A stretch of 64,000 bases of DNA, taken from assembly GCF_014337155.1 (NCBI RefSeq), contig NZ_CP060632.1, positions 875,001-939,000 of the forward strand. Reading direction: 5' to 3'. This stretch comes from Wujia chipingensis (GTDB lineage Bacteria; Bacillota; Clostridia; Lachnospirales; Lachnospiraceae). Made by a program: the position numbers and the translations under genes. Below are positions 63,973-64,000 of the stretch, piece by piece (the first letter of the stretch is position 1; every line of letters begins with the position of its first letter). Under the pieces are notes generated by a model. It worked only from the letters and a program-made list of their open reading frames with translations. It was not told the origin of the DNA and did no database searches.

Positions 63973-64000
63973 ATGGAGATTGGAACTGTAAAAGCGGATA
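63973..64000 (+). CDS. start of a gene cut by the window end
   Basis: ATG with GGAG 8 nt upstream; nine codons are visible (MEIGTVKAD). Too short to identify. Three operators and two promoters upstream suggest that it is tightly controlled, perhaps an autoregulated regulator gene. Confidence 0.5.

Overview
The window looks like a chromosomal segment of a low- to mid-GC, anaerobic, spore-forming Firmicute, most likely a member of the Lachnospiraceae (Clostridia). The evidence is the sporulation sigma factor SigG and SpoVG, a [FeFe]-hydrogenase-family protein, clostridial hydrophobic (ChW) repeat surface proteins, a GlgC/GlgD pair, a WhiA-linked HPr-like gene, and many TTGACA-N17-TATAAT promoters. 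Assignment to genus is not possible from this sequence alone. Nearly all of it reads as ordinary core genome. The accessory or unusual parts are 20.7-21.7 kb, 39.6-48.5 kb and 63.1-64.0 kb.

Layout. 1-2734: 3' part of a 23S rRNA gene, with no 5S gene between it and its terminator. 2.9-7.5 kb: two paralogous membrane proteins with degenerate GGDEF domains and intact EAL domains (c-di-GMP turnover). 7.5-9.4 kb (minus): an ABC-F ATPase. 9.5-15.9 kb: a small coiled-coil protein, ApbE, a DUF5662-like protein, DnaE and a SPOUT RNA methyltransferase in one run. 16.0-20.7 kb: a tandem OB-fold protein with a structured leader, a lysine riboswitch with dapA-dapB, a small DUF6145-like protein, coaX and dusB. 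20.7-21.5 kb (minus): a free-standing protein with two AP2-like domains. 21.7-24.1 kb: a 3D-domain cell-wall protein behind WalR-like boxes, then thrC. 24.1-26.6 kb: a preQ1 riboswitch and queD-queE-folE-queC. 26.6-31.0 kb: a diacylglycerol-kinase-like protein, glmM, a polyprenyl sugar-phosphate transferase and a convergent PilZ protein. 31.0-37.1 kb: purF, purB, purA and pncB. 37.1-39.6 kb: the hydrogenase-family protein and an FHA protein.

39.6-48.5 kb is a surface-protein locus. A small ORF with an 11-G tract precedes an LRR/Big2/ChW protein, then sigG on the minus strand, then a 1604-residue ChW protein. The two ChW tails form a direct repeat of about 1.08 kb that brackets sigG. The second gene has a pair of 21-bp-spaced boxes resembling clostridial VirR boxes. 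48.6-60.3 kb: typA, NfeD-SPFH, glgC-glgD, spoVG, hprK, glucokinase, murB-rapZ-whiA and an HPr-like gene whose phosphorylatable His15 is a Glu while Ser46 is kept (Crh-like). 60.3-63.1 kb: a 906-residue Sel1/TPR protein.

The last 0.9 kb has little or no coding. It holds a 228-bp MITE-like element with long terminal inverted repeats and a 5-bp putative target duplication, three exact-period 113-bp tandem repeats, and three 18-bp palindromic operators around two promoters ahead of a truncated gene.

Three themes connect the genes. c-di-GMP: the EAL proteins may supply the signal read by the PilZ protein beside the sugar transferase. Carbon control: HprK, the Crh-like protein, glucokinase and GlgC/GlgD lie within 8 kb. 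Metabolite-sensing RNAs: the lysine and preQ1 riboswitches sit directly ahead of the matching pathways. The most novel-looking items are the double-AP2 protein, the sigG-bracketing ChW repeat with VirR-like boxes, the phase-variation-like G tract, and the MITE/113-bp-repeat/operator region at the right edge.
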